DNA of 64,000 nucleotides from Oxalobacteraceae bacterium AB_14 (lineage in GTDB: Bacteria; Pseudomonadota; Gammaproteobacteria; Burkholderiales; Burkholderiaceae_D). This document shows positions 8,499-18,442 of the stretch, one piece after another. The notes beneath the pieces were generated by a model that saw only the letters and a program-made list of their open reading frames with translations, was not told the DNA's origin and made no database searches. Position numbers and translations under genes: made by a program. The stretch spans positions 2,172,801-2,236,800 of the forward strand of contig KB906724.1 in assembly GCA_000381565.1 (NCBI GenBank), in the 5' to 3' direction. Each line of letters opens with the position of its first letter. The stretch's first letter is position 1.

Positions 8499-9629
8499 TC
8501 AAGCATTGCGGGGCAGGACGACTGAAAATACGGTTCCTTCAGCCATACTGGACGTGACCCCAATCGTCCCGTTGTGGGCGACGGCTGTTTCTCGCGCGAT
8601 GAAGAGGCCGAGCCCCAAGCTGGTCGTCGGCCTGGCCTCGTCTTCGATATCCGCTCCCAGTTGGAGCAAGGGCTGGAAGATGGTTTTAAGGGATACTTCC
8701 GGGATTACCGGCCCAAAGTTGCTGACCTTGATGGTGATGGCGCCTTCCAGCCCGTCTGCCCGCAAGGTAACGTCATGCCCCTTGGCGCTGTACTGAGCGG
8801 CATTGATCAAAAGGTTGGTCACCAATTGTTGCAAGCGTACGCCGTCAAACGATCCCGTCAGGTTGCCGTTGGAAAGAAATGCGATCGTGCTTTTGGGGTA
8901 CATTGCGCTCGCATCCGCGACCGCAGCTTGACATATCTCCTGCACGTCTACCATCGTCCGCGCGGTCGGCATGCCCGCTCCCATCTGAAAACGGGTAAAC
9001 CCCAGCAGGTCAGTGACCATCGCGCTCATCAGCATTGCGCTGCGCTTAGTCTTCTGACCGAGCGAGGCGACTTGTTCTTGTGGCACTAGCGACCGAGTGA
9101 GCAGCTCTCCAACCAGGGAGATGGTGGCGAGCGGGGCGCGAAGATCGTGTCCCAGTACCGCCAGGAACAGGTCCCTCATTCGATCCGTTCTGGCCGAGAA
9201 GGTGACAATCGATTCCGCCAGCGCCTGGTCGATCGCCTCGTTAAAACGGACCATTTCATGTATAGTCGTTTCCGACATCTGATGAACACGAGGCAGCCAG
9301 AGGCGCAACACGGTCGCCCTGAGCGCGCGGAATTCCGCACTGAGCTGTAGCAGTGAAAAATTGCTGGCTTGGCGAAGCCGTCCGTGAATGGCCGCTGCGC
9401 TTTCCTCTTCGCTGGTTTCCACCTCATCGCCCTGGGACTTTTCATACTGCTGCAGCTTGCTTTGTTGCGTCTCGATATCGATGGCGATTGCGCAGAGGAT
9501 GGCCTCAGCATGGTCAGTCAAGGCCAAGTCCGACATCTGCCCGTCAGCCGGGGCGGATTTTTTCGCGAAAGCCGTCCATTCCGCGAGTATCTCCGTCATT
9601 TCGGAACGTATAAAGGTGGAGAGATTCAT
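8499..9629 (-). CDS. Soluble sensor histidine kinase with RsbR-like N-terminal domain
   Basis: About 376 residues without membrane segments. The first 150 residues are helical and resemble the RsbRD/RsbU N-terminal sensor type. Then come an H-box LAVLGHDLRAPLATI (phospho-acceptor His near residue 160), an N-box LLINAAQYSAKG, and a G-box LGLGLFIARE of the HATPase. ATG 9629 has AAGGA ten bases upstream; an in-frame start at 9707 would add 26 Ser/Thr-rich residues and has no ribosome-binding site. No partner response regulator is adjacent, so this is an orphan cytoplasmic kinase. Confidence 0.8.
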   Translation of the reverse strand: MNLSTFIRSEMTEILAEWTAFAKKSAPADGQMSDLALTDHAEAILCAIAIDIETQQSKLQQYEKSQGDEVETSEEESAAAIHGRLRQASNFSLLQLSAEFRALRATVLRLWLPRVHQMSETTIHEMVRFNEAIDQALAESIVTFSARTDRMRDLFLAVLGHDLRAPLATISLVGELLTRSLVPQEQVASLGQKTKRSAMLMSAMVTDLLGFTRFQMGAGMPTARTMVDVQEICQAAVADASAMYPKSTIAFLSNGNLTGSFDGVRLQQLVTNLLINAAQYSAKGHDVTLRADGLEGAITIKVSNFGPVIPEVSLKTIFQPLLQLGADIEDEARPTTSLGLGLFIARETAVAHNGTIGVTSSMAEGTVFSVVLPRNA

Positions 9630-9776
9630 AGCGCGGCAGTCCTTCGAGGGAGAGGTGAAACGTTCGGCGTGCGAGGTAAAGCTGGTGGAGATGTTCGGAG
9701 TCGACATCGGATGCCACTAGCGATAGTACTACATGCCCGCTCTGCACCAGGTGCCTGCCGCCCCCGACGCTTTCGA

Positions 9777-10607
9777 TCAGGGGTGCGTTTCGCTCAGTGC
9801 CTGATTCAGATAGTTGTCGAAGCGGCCGCCGGCAAAGGCTTGTTGTGCGGCTTGCCGGTAGCGCTGCACCAGTTCAGGGGACGCCAGCGGCGAAAAGGCG
9901 CCATACAGCGTCACGCCGGGCACCGGCACGGCCAGCAGCTTGAGCCTTATGTTGTTGCGCGCCGCGTAATAGCTAGCGCTTGCGCAGTTGGAAAAATAGG
10001 CGCCGTCGATGCGCTCCAGCTGGAGCTTGCCCAGGTTGACTTTTTCCCAGTCTACGCCGCCGACCAGGTCCAGCCGGATCGCCGGATCGTGCATAAAGGG
10101 CGGCAGCACGCCGGCTTGCACCCAGCCTATCGTCATGCCGGCCAGGTCGGATGCGCTGCGCAGGTGGTCGAGGCGGTGTCCGGGCAGCACGGCGATGCAG
10201 GGCTCGAACTTGATATAGGCGGTGTCGTCGAAACGTATGCCGGCGCTGTCGCGCTGCGGGGTCCGGGCCAGGATGGGGGTGAACAGCACGGCGCCACTCG
10301 CCAGGCTGATTTCCAGACGCGCCACCGTGACGGGGCGCTGCCACTGAAAGCGCACGCCCATGCGAGGGGCAATCTCGCGGTCGAAGAAGTCGATCAGCGC
10401 GCCTTGCGGTCCGTTCGGGCCGGGCAGGATGAACGGGGCCACCGTGAACACGCCAACGACGACCGGTTCGGTCGGCGCCACCGGCGCCGCCTGCAGCGGG
10501 ACGCCGCTCCAGCATACCGCCAGTATTGCGCACACACCGGCACGGCGCCGCCAGGCGCGACATGGCGGTTGGAGCAAGGGCAACCACCGGTGCGGGACGA
10601 CTATCAT
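9777..10607 (-). CDS. Periplasmic substrate-binding-like protein (solitary)
   Basis: A 276-residue protein with an N-terminal signal segment (RRAGVCAILAVCWSGVPLQAA) and a type-II periplasmic binding fold opening with VVVGVFTVAPFILPGPNG. It resembles the other two solitary binding proteins in this window in length and organisation but has low identity to them. It has no transporter neighbours; the adjacent kinase might use it as an extracytoplasmic sensor, but that kinase is soluble, so a link is doubtful. Ligand unknown. Confidence 0.65.
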   Translation of the reverse strand: MIVVPHRWLPLLQPPCRAWRRRAGVCAILAVCWSGVPLQAAPVAPTEPVVVGVFTVAPFILPGPNGPQGALIDFFDREIAPRMGVRFQWQRPVTVARLEISLASGAVLFTPILARTPQRDSAGIRFDDTAYIKFEPCIAVLPGHRLDHLRSASDLAGMTIGWVQAGVLPPFMHDPAIRLDLVGGVDWEKVNLGKLQLERIDGAYFSNCASASYYAARNNIRLKLLAVPVPGVTLYGAFSPLASPELVQRYRQAAQQAFAGGRFDNYLNQALSETHP

Positions 10608-10736
10608 ACGCGCGCTTGCAGGAGGAAAGTCTTAGCCCATTCTAACTCTGGGCGGCCCGGGCAGGGCCGTCAGCGGCCGTCAGCTGTTGGCATCCGGCCA
10701 CAGCGATCGTTTGACCGGAAGAGAGCGACGTGTCCT

Positions 10737-11430
10737 TCAGCGTGCAAAGTAAAGCGCGTGGAGGTGCTGGAGTTCGACCTGGGATGCCGGCTGGGACAAG
10801 GCCACGCGCCCGCTTTGCATCAGGTAGACGTGATCCGCCACGCCTACCGCGCGTTCGGTATTCTGCTCGACCAGGATGATGGTGCGGCCGCCGGCCTTGA
10901 GCCGCTCCAGTATCTCGAACAGCTCATTGACCACCAGCGGCGCCAGGCCCAATGACGGCTCGTCGATAATCAGCAGGCGCGGGTTGGACATCAGCCCGCG
11001 CGCCATCGCCAGCATCTGCGCCTCGCCGCCGGACAGCGATCCGGCCAGTTGCGCGCGGCGTTCGCGCAGGCGGGGGAACATCGCGTAGGCCTCCTCCAGC
11101 CGCTGCTTCACATGCGCGCGGTGCGACTTGTGGAAGGCGCCCATGATCAGGTTTTCCTCCACGCCCATGTCGCGGAAGACCATGCGGCCTTCCGGGATCA
11201 TGGCGATGCCGTGGTCCGCCATGTCCCAAGTCGGCGTGCCGTTCAGGCGTTGGCCGTCCAGGCGGATCGCGCCGGCGCTCAGCGGCGCCAGGCCCATGAT
11301 CGCGCGCAGCAGCGTGGTCTTGCCGGCGCCGTTCGGGCCGATGATGGTGGTGAGCTTGCCCGCTTCCGCCTTCAGCGTTACGTCCCACAGCACGTTGATC
11401 GCGCCGTAGCCGGCACGGACCTGGTCTACC

Positions 11431-11438
<8 letters not shown>
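10737..11438 (-). CDS. livF: Branched-chain-type ABC transporter ATPase (LivF-like)
   Basis: A 233-residue ATPase with Walker A GPNGAGKTTLL, signature LSGGEAQMLAMARGLM and Walker B LLIIDEPSLGLAP, the LivF form in which GLAP follows the Walker B. It energises import through LivH/LivM. Its start overlaps the end of the livG-like gene by eight bases, indicating translational coupling. It is the last gene of the seven-gene unit; the 130 bases downstream hold no gene. Confidence 0.9.
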
Positions 11439-12136
<698 letters not shown>

Positions 12137-12144
<8 letters not shown>

Positions 12145-13159
12145 GGTTCTTCCTTCGCAGCAGGGCAAGCAGGCCGGTGGGACTGAATATGATCATCGCC
12201 ACCAGCAGTCCGCCCAACACCAGCTGATGTCCGGTGGGGATCAGCGACTTGAACACCAGTTGGTCCAGCAGGTACACCACCAGCGCGCCGACCACCGGGC
12301 CGGCGATGGTGCGGTAGCCGCCGAAGATGGCGGCGACGATGGGCAGCGTCACCCACACGCTGTTGAAGGCGTAGTCCGGCTCGAGGAAGTTGATGTAGTG
12401 GGCGTTGAACGCGCCCGCCACGCCAGCCATGAAGGCGGACACCATCAGCATCAGTCCCTTGAGCAGCGTGCTGTTGACGCCGACCACGCGGGTGGCGTCC
12501 TCGCTGTCGTGCATGGCGCGCAGCGCGATGCCGTAGTAGCTGGCGCGGATGGCGCGGTAGGCCAGCGCAAACAGCAGCACGATGGTCAGTATCACCAGGT
12601 AGGCGCCGCTCTTGCCGCTCATGTCGTAGCCGAAGATGGTCGGCAGCACCGGGATGTTGGCGATGCCGCCGGAGCCGCCGGTGAGCGAGCTCCATTCGGT
12701 GGCGAGGATGCGGAAGATGTGGGCATAGGCCAGGATCGCCAGCGCGAAGTAGGGGCCGCGCAGCCGCAGCACCGGCAGCATCGCCACGGACGCCAGCAGC
12801 GCGCCGACGCCGCCCAGCGCGATCCCCGCCAGCACCGGTACGCCCAGCTTGACGGTGACGATGGCCGAGACATACGCGCCGACGCCGAAGAAGGCGCTGT
12901 GGCCGAAACTGACCATGCCGCCCATATTCCCCAGCAGCGCCCAGGACAGGGCGACGCAGCCGATCACCATGGCCGCGACGATCAGGCTCATGACGTAGTT
13001 GTTGGAGCCCAGGGCGGCGGGAACGACCAGATAGGCTGCAGCGATCAGCAGGCCGTAGATCAGCCTTGCGGCCTTCGATTGAGCGCTACCCCGCAACCCG
13101 GACACCGGGGTCTGACCCCGGACGGGGTCAGACCCCTCCATGCCGCCGTGCGGGGTCAT
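12137..13159 (-). CDS. livM: Branched-chain-type ABC transporter permease (LivM-like)
   Basis: A 340-residue permease with about nine membrane segments and the LivM signature VSFGHSAFFGVGAYVSAI. ATG 13159 follows a strong AAGGAGG and overlaps the livH stop as ATGA. Residues 8-18, just before the first membrane helix, are encoded by a palindromic GGGGTCTGACCCC repeat, giving an odd Gly/Ser/Pro-rich N-terminal tail. A GTG just after the repeat (13105) is an alternative start that would remove it. Confidence 0.88.
13107..13136. repeat. Perfect 13-bp palindromic repeat inside the livM coding region
   Basis: GGGGTCTGACCCC (13107-13119) and GGGGTCAGACCCC (13124-13136) are exact reverse complements separated by GGAC, a 13-bp hairpin. 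Each arm is itself nearly palindromic. The unit lies in frame within the N terminus of livM, so it is translated if ATG 13159 is used. Confidence 0.8.
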
Positions 13160-14028
13160 CCGCGCCTCCTTGTTGCGCCCATCAGGCCATTGGGCATCAC
13201 CAGCAGCACCAGCAGGAACAGCGTCATGCCGGCCAGCTCCTGCAAGGCGGAACTGGCCAGCGTCACGGTCAGCGCCTCGGCCACGCCCAGCAGCACCGCG
13301 CCCAGCAGCACGCCGGGGATCGAACCTATCCCGGCCAGCACGGTGATGATGAAGGCCTTGACCGTCAGCGCGCCGCCGTACGCGGGCTGGATCACGCCGT
13401 AGCTGTACAAGGCCACGCCGGCGAAACCGGCCAGCATGCCCGCCACGATGAACGACACCAGCTCCGTGCGTCCGGGCGCGATGCCCATCAACTTGGCGGC
13501 GTCGCGGTTGCTGGACACGGCCCGCAATGCGCGTCCATACCAGCTGCGCGACAACCACCACCACAAGCCGCCCATCAGCGCCAGGCTGACCGCGAAGAAG
13601 ATCAACTCGCTGCGCATGCTGTACAACGGCCCGACCACGAAGGCTTCCTGCAACCAGCTGGAACTGGTCGAGCGGACGTCGGCCTTCCAGACCAGCAGGA
13701 TCAGGTTGGTCAGGATCACGCCGATGCCGAAGGTCAGTATCAGCGAATTGATCTCGCGGTCCTGCTTGATGCGGCTGACGATCCAGTACACGCCGGCCGA
13801 CGTCGCGCCGACCACCACCACCGCGATCGGTATCGCCCACGCCGGATTGAGCCCCAGCCCCGACTCCACCGAATAGGCGATGTAGGCCGCCAGCAGCACC
13901 AGTTCGCCGTGGGCCAGGTTAATCACCCGCATGGTGCCGAACACCAGCGCCAGTCCCAGCGCGATCAGCGCGTAGGAGCCGCCCTGCAGCAAGCCGGAAT
14001 ACAGCGCCTGGAGTATCAGTTCCGTCAC
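13156..14028 (-). CDS. livH: Branched-chain-type ABC transporter permease (LivH-like)
   Basis: A 290-residue permease with eight or so hydrophobic segments and the LivH hallmarks GLALVFGTMRVINLAHGE near the N terminus and LAGIGSIPGVLLGAVLLG near the C terminus. It forms the membrane channel with LivM. It follows the binding-protein gene by six bases and overlaps livM by four, so the transporter is one transcription unit. Confidence 0.9.
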   Translation of the reverse strand: MTELILQALYSGLLQGGSYALIALGLALVFGTMRVINLAHGELVLLAAYIAYSVESGLGLNPAWAIPIAVVVVGATSAGVYWIVSRIKQDREINSLILTFGIGVILTNLILLVWKADVRSTSSSWLQEAFVVGPLYSMRSELIFFAVSLALMGGLWWWLSRSWYGRALRAVSSNRDAAKLMGIAPGRTELVSFIVAGMLAGFAGVALYSYGVIQPAYGGALTVKAFIITVLAGIGSIPGVLLGAVLLGVAEALTVTLASSALQELAGMTLFLLVLLVMPNGLMGATRRRG

Positions 14029-14034
14029 GGCGGC

Positions 14035-15189
14035 TTACCAGGGCAGGCCTGGATACACCATCTTGCCGGTCGCCTTCTCCTTGGGCCAGACGATGACGAT
14101 GTTCTTGCCCTGGTGCTGGCCCATGCGGTGCACGAAGTTGGGATTGTCGCCGTTGGCGCCGAACTGCACGCGGCCGATCAGCGTTTCGCGGTCGGTCTTG
14201 TGCAGTTCATCGACGATGCCGCCTTTCTTCACCGTGCCTTTGTCGGCGGCGCGGGCGATGGCTTCGAACAGCAGCGTCGCCTGCACGTAGCCGAACTGGC
14301 CCAGGTAGTCCGGCTCCTTTTTGTACAGCGCCTTGTAGCCGTCGGCGAAGGCCTTGCCTTCCGCCGTGTCGAAGACTGCGGGGAAGGGCAGCAGCGCGGT
14401 GCCGTACACGTTGGGCATCAGGTCCGGGAACTCCGCGGCCATCTTCGGCGTGGCCAGCGACCACACACCTATCATGGCCTTGACCGGCGGCTTGAGCACG
14501 CGCGCGGCGCGCAGGATGCCGACGTAATCGTTCTCGTAGCCGACCATCAGTATCGCTTCCGACTTGTCCTGGAGCCTGATCTTGTTGATGATGGGCTTGA
14601 AATCGGTGATGGCCGGATCGAAGGAGTGGGTGGTGACCTTGACGCCTTTGGCCGTCAGCGCCTTCTGCACGGAGCTGGTCAGGTCGGAGGTGGCCTCCTT
14701 GGTCGAAAACACGATGGAGACGGACTTCACGCCCATGTCGGCCAGCAGTCCCTGCACGGCTTTTTCGTAGCCGGCGGTGTTATTGATGCGGAAGAAGGTC
14801 TTGCGGCCGCTGTTGACCAGGCTATCGTCCACGCCGCCGGAGGTCATGTAGACCAGTCCCAGTTTGTTGGCCGCGTCCGAGGCGGGCGAGATGTTGTTGG
14901 AGCCGTAGCCGCCGGTGATCGCCACCGCACCCTGGCTGGCCAGCTTTTCCACCGCCGCCACCGCCTTGGCCGGGGACGATTCGTCGTCGATGGTGATGAT
15001 CTTGATTTTGTGCTTGCCGTTGGTTTTGTTGAAGACTTCGGCGGCCACCAGCACGCCTTCCTGCATGCCCGAGCCGACGCGGGCCAGTGTGCCGGTCAGC
15101 GGCAGCTCCGCGCCGACCGTGAATTCCTCGGCGTATGCGCCGCCTGCCAGTGCCATCGCGATCAGTGCCGCGATTGTGGTGTTTTTCAT
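14035..15189 (-). CDS. ABC transporter substrate-binding protein (LivK/HAAT type)
   Basis: A 384-residue periplasmic receptor with a signal peptide ending near AYA-E (residue 20) and a type-I periplasmic binding fold starting FTVGAELPLTG. It delivers substrate to the LivHMGF-like importer encoded next. The family binds branched-chain amino acids, amides, urea or aromatic and aliphatic acids. The upstream CoA ligase and acyl-CoA dehydrogenase genes argue for an organic acid rather than an amino acid, but this is inference from context only. Confidence 0.85.
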   Translation of the reverse strand: MKNTTIAALIAMALAGGAYAEEFTVGAELPLTGTLARVGSGMQEGVLVAAEVFNKTNGKHKIKIITIDDESSPAKAVAAVEKLASQGAVAITGGYGSNNISPASDAANKLGLVYMTSGGVDDSLVNSGRKTFFRINNTAGYEKAVQGLLADMGVKSVSIVFSTKEATSDLTSSVQKALTAKGVKVTTHSFDPAITDFKPIINKIRLQDKSEAILMVGYENDYVGILRAARVLKPPVKAMIGVWSLATPKMAAEFPDLMPNVYGTALLPFPAVFDTAEGKAFADGYKALYKKEPDYLGQFGYVQATLLFEAIARAADKGTVKKGGIVDELHKTDRETLIGRVQFGANGDNPNFVHRMGQHQGKNIVIVWPKEKATGKMVYPGLPW

Positions 15190-15208
15190 GCTGGTCTCCC
15201 CTTGGTGG

Positions 15209-16759
15209 TTATTTTTGTGCCAGTTGCCGCAGCTGTCCTTTCAATATCTTTCCGGTTGCCGCTGCGGGCAGGGCTTGCATTGCGATGATCTCGGACGGGC
15301 ATTTGTACGGCGACAGCAGGCCCGCCAGGTAGTGCTGCAATTCTTCACATGTGACGCGATGGCGCGGATCGATTTCGACGAAGGCTACCACTTCCTCGTT
15401 GCCGTCGGCGGCGTTGCGGCCGACCACGGCCGATTGCGTCACCGCCGGATGGGCGTTGAGCACCGTCTCCACTTCCAGCGGATAGACGTTGAAGCCGGAG
15501 CGGATGATCAGCTCCTTGGTGCGGCCGACGATGAACAGGGCGCCGTCCGCATCCTGGCGCGCGACGTCGCCGGTATTGAGCCAGCCGCCGTCGCGCATCG
15601 CCGCCGCCGTCAGTTCCGGCTCGCGGTAGTAGCCGGCCATGACGTTGGGGCCGCGCACCCACAGTTCGCCGTCCTCGCCGGGCGCCACGCCGTCGCCGCC
15701 GGCGTCCACCAGGCGCACTTCGACGCCGGGGATGACCTGGCCGACCGAAGCGTCGTCGCGCGGCTGGTCGAGGCGGGTCTGGCTGACGGTGGGCGAGGTC
15801 TCGGTCATGCCGTAGCCGTTGTGCAGCGGCAGGCCAAACAGCTGCTGCACCTGTGCCTTCAGGCTGGGCGCCAGCGGCGAACCGCCGGCGTAGAGGAAGC
15901 GCAGCCGCGACGCAATCTGTTCGCCACCGCCCAGCGTCTCCAGCAGGCGCGCGTACATGGCGGGCACGCCCTGCAGGATGGTCAGGCCGTCGTCGCGGAT
16001 CGCCTTCAGCACGGTGTCCGGCGCGAAGCGCGGGCACAGGTACAGGCAGGCGCCCGCGTACAGGGTGCCCAGCATGACCGAGGCCAGGCCGTAGACGTGG
16101 GTGATGGGCAGCACGCCATAGGCGCGGTCGGTGGGCGTGAGGCCGCGCAGGGTGCTGGAGACGGCGGCGATGAACAGCAGGTTGCGGTGCGTGAGCATCA
16201 CGCCCTTGGGCTGGCCGGTGGTGCCGGTGGTGTAGATCAGCGCCGCCACTTGCTGCGCAGGGTCGGCGTGCGCCGGCTCCGGCGCGCAGTCGGGATTGAG
16301 CGCGCCGATCATCCACGCGCCGAACGGCGAGGGCGTGGACACGGCGCCGTGCCGCTGGCCGTGCGCGGCGGATTCGGGCGAAGCGGGCAAGGTCGGTGTT
16401 GACAGGTAGATCGCGCGCCGCGCGCCGCTGTGGTCGAGGATCTGGTCCACCTCGCGCGCGGACAGGCGGCCGTTGACGTTGACGATCCACGCGTCCACCT
16501 CGGCGGCGGCGAAGATCAGCGCCACCTGCGCCGCGCAGTTTTCGCCGACCACCATCAGGCGGTCGCCCGGCCGCACTTGCAGCGCGCGCAGCAGGGTGGC
16601 GGTTTCATCGACGGCCGCCGCCAGCTCGGCGTAAGTCCAGTGGCGCGCGCCGTCGTGCAGGGCCCGCGCCTGCGGCGCGCGTTCGGCCCAGCGGCGCGGA
16701 ATGCCGCTCAGGCGCTCGGGCAGCGTCGCCAGCAGGTGGTCGGTGGCGATCGCCTCCAT
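15209..16759 (-). CDS. AMP-forming acyl-CoA ligase
   Basis: A 516-residue adenylate-forming enzyme. The P-loop YTTGTTGQPKG, the NGYGMTETSP motif, GWLNTGDVAR and the C-terminal PAAATGKILKG with the catalytic Lys are all present. It would activate a carboxylic acid to an acyl-CoA using ATP. ATG 16759 shares one base with the stop of the dehydrogenase gene (TGATG), indicating coupling; the open frame further upstream is only the shadow of that gene. Substrate class not determinable. Confidence 0.85.
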   Translation of the reverse strand: MEAIATDHLLATLPERLSGIPRRWAERAPQARALHDGARHWTYAELAAAVDETATLLRALQVRPGDRLMVVGENCAAQVALIFAAAEVDAWIVNVNGRLSAREVDQILDHSGARRAIYLSTPTLPASPESAAHGQRHGAVSTPSPFGAWMIGALNPDCAPEPAHADPAQQVAALIYTTGTTGQPKGVMLTHRNLLFIAAVSSTLRGLTPTDRAYGVLPITHVYGLASVMLGTLYAGACLYLCPRFAPDTVLKAIRDDGLTILQGVPAMYARLLETLGGGEQIASRLRFLYAGGSPLAPSLKAQVQQLFGLPLHNGYGMTETSPTVSQTRLDQPRDDASVGQVIPGVEVRLVDAGGDGVAPGEDGELWVRGPNVMAGYYREPELTAAAMRDGGWLNTGDVARQDADGALFIVGRTKELIIRSGFNVYPLEVETVLNAHPAVTQSAVVGRNAADGNEEVVAFVEIDPRHRVTCEELQHYLAGLLSPYKCPSEIIAMQALPAAATGKILKGQLRQLAQK

Positions 16760-17913
16760 CAGGCCCCGGCCGCCTTGATCATGTTGCGGGCGATGACCAG
16801 TTGCTGGATCTGCGAGGTGCCCTCGTAGATGCGGAACAGCCGCACGTCGCGGTAGAAGCGTTCGGCCGCGTACTCCGACATGTAGCCGGCGCCGCCGTGG
16901 ATCTGCACCGCGCGGTCGGCCACGCGGCCGCACATTTCGGAGGCGAACAGCTTGCAGCACGAGGCTTCGGTGGAGATGTCCTCGCGCTTGTCGCGGCGGC
17001 GGGCGGCGTCCAGCACCATGCTGCGGGCGGCGTAGATCTCGGCCTTGCTGTCGGCCAGCATGGCCTGGATCAGCTGGAACTCGGCGATGGGCTGGCCGAA
17101 CTGCTGGCGCTCCATCGCGTAGCGCAGCGCGTCGTCCAGCATGCGCTCGGCCACGCCGACGCAGATCGCCGAGATGTGCAGGCGGCCTTTGTCCAGCACC
17201 TTCATCGCGGTCTTGAAGCCCTGGCCCTCTTTGCCGCCGATGATGCTGGTGGCCGGCACGCGGCAGTTCTCGAAGATCACGTCGCAGGTGTGGGCGCCGT
17301 GCTGTCCCATCTTCTTGTCGTTCTTGCCGAGCGAGATGCCGGGCGTGCTGCGTTCGACGATGAAGGCCGATACGCCGCTGGGTCCCTTGCGGGTGTCGTC
17401 GGTGCGCGCCATCACGGTGAACACGCCGGCCTCCGGCGCGTTGGTGATGTAGCGCTTGGTGCCGTTGATGATGTAGTGGTCGCCGTCGCGCACAGCGGAG
17501 GTGGCGAGCGAGCCGGCGTCCGAACCGTATCCCGGCTCGGTCAGCGCGAAAGAGCCGACCACTTCGCCGGAGGCCATGCGCGGCAGCCAGGTGTTTTTCT
17601 GTTCTTCGGTGCCGTCGATCAGGATGCCCTGCGAGCCGATGCCGTTGTTGGTGCCGAACAGCGAACGGAAGGCGGGCGAGGTGCGGGCGATTTCAAACGC
17701 GGCCAGCACTTCCTCCTCCATCGTCAGACCCAGGCCGCCGTACTGCTCGGGGATGGACAGGCCGAACAGGCCCAGTTCGCGCATCTGCGCCACCAGCGCT
17801 GGGGGGATTTCGTCGGTGTCGGCCACCAGCTGCTCGTGCGGCACCAGTTGTTCGCGCACAAAGCGGCGGATGCTGTCCAGCAGGATGTTCAGCGTTTCCT
17901 GGTCTCTTATCAT
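16759..17913 (-). CDS. Acyl-CoA dehydrogenase
   Basis: A 384-residue flavoenzyme with the family signatures FALTEPGYGSDAGS, the QIHGGAGYMSEY region and the C-terminal YEGTSQIQ that carries the likely catalytic Glu. It oxidises an acyl-CoA to the enoyl-CoA and passes electrons to ETF. ATG 17913 follows AGAGGGAGA; the in-frame start at 17991 would run into the neighbouring gene. It is the first gene of the unit with the ligase and the ABC importer, so transport, activation and first oxidation are encoded together. Confidence 0.9.
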   Translation of the reverse strand: MIRDQETLNILLDSIRRFVREQLVPHEQLVADTDEIPPALVAQMRELGLFGLSIPEQYGGLGLTMEEEVLAAFEIARTSPAFRSLFGTNNGIGSQGILIDGTEEQKNTWLPRMASGEVVGSFALTEPGYGSDAGSLATSAVRDGDHYIINGTKRYITNAPEAGVFTVMARTDDTRKGPSGVSAFIVERSTPGISLGKNDKKMGQHGAHTCDVIFENCRVPATSIIGGKEGQGFKTAMKVLDKGRLHISAICVGVAERMLDDALRYAMERQQFGQPIAEFQLIQAMLADSKAEIYAARSMVLDAARRRDKREDISTEASCCKLFASEMCGRVADRAVQIHGGAGYMSEYAAERFYRDVRLFRIYEGTSQIQQLVIARNMIKAAGA

Positions 17914-17962
17914 GGGTCTCCCTCTTCGGCAGACTTCAATGTGCCGATTCGGCCAGACCCTG

Positions 17963-18301
17963 TCAAGCTTTGGTGTTGACGAATGTGCCAATTAAGGTGC
18001 CGATGTTCTGGTCGGCCACCTGGATCACCTTGGCCGACAGATCGAATTGCGCCTTGTAGACCAGCGAGTTGGTGGTCTCGGTGGCGAGGTCGGTGGCGCT
18101 GGGCGCGTCCGCCGCCTGCAGCTGCTGCGCCTGGAACGAGATCGACACGCCGCTGCCGGCCGGCGCGTTTTCCTTGAACACGGCCTGCGTCGGCTGGAAG
18201 CCCTGGGTGCCGATGTTGGCGATCGCGTGCGCGCTGTTGCCCAAGGCCCGTTCGGAGGCGTTGAGACCGGTGATTCCTGAACTGAGTGCGGCGATGGCCA
18301 T
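17963..18301 (-). CDS. Flagellar rod/hook-like small protein (orphan)
   Basis: A 112-residue protein. Its N terminus, LSSGITGLNASERALGNSAHAIANIGTQGF, is quoted here only in part: the key pieces are SGITGLNAS and ANIGTQGF, which match the conserved rod/hook N-terminal helix whose consensus ends NIANxxTxGF. The C terminus LSAKVIQVADQNIGTL matches the paired C-terminal helix. The middle is short, as in FlgB/FlgC. No flagellar genes are nearby, so it is an orphan, possibly recruited to another function. ATG 18301 has AAGGGAA upstream. Confidence 0.7.
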   Translation of the reverse strand: MAIAALSSGITGLNASERALGNSAHAIANIGTQGFQPTQAVFKENAPAGSGVSISFQAQQLQAADAPSATDLATETTNSLVYKAQFDLSAKVIQVADQNIGTLIGTFVNTKA

Positions 18302-18442
18302 GATATTTCCCTTCGGCAAGTACCGAAAGTGTACACCTGTGTGCGGCGGAATGCACGTGTTTGATTAAAAATTCAGCACGCTTGACGCCGCCGGGCAACG
18401 GGGTGACTATTGTCATGGAGATACTTTGGTGGAACTGGAGAC

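Noticed and set aside
13066..15288. Plus-strand open frame of about 740 codons opposite livH and the binding-protein gene
   Set aside because: Antisense shadow in GC-rich coding DNA; the minus strand encodes well-recognised transporter genes.
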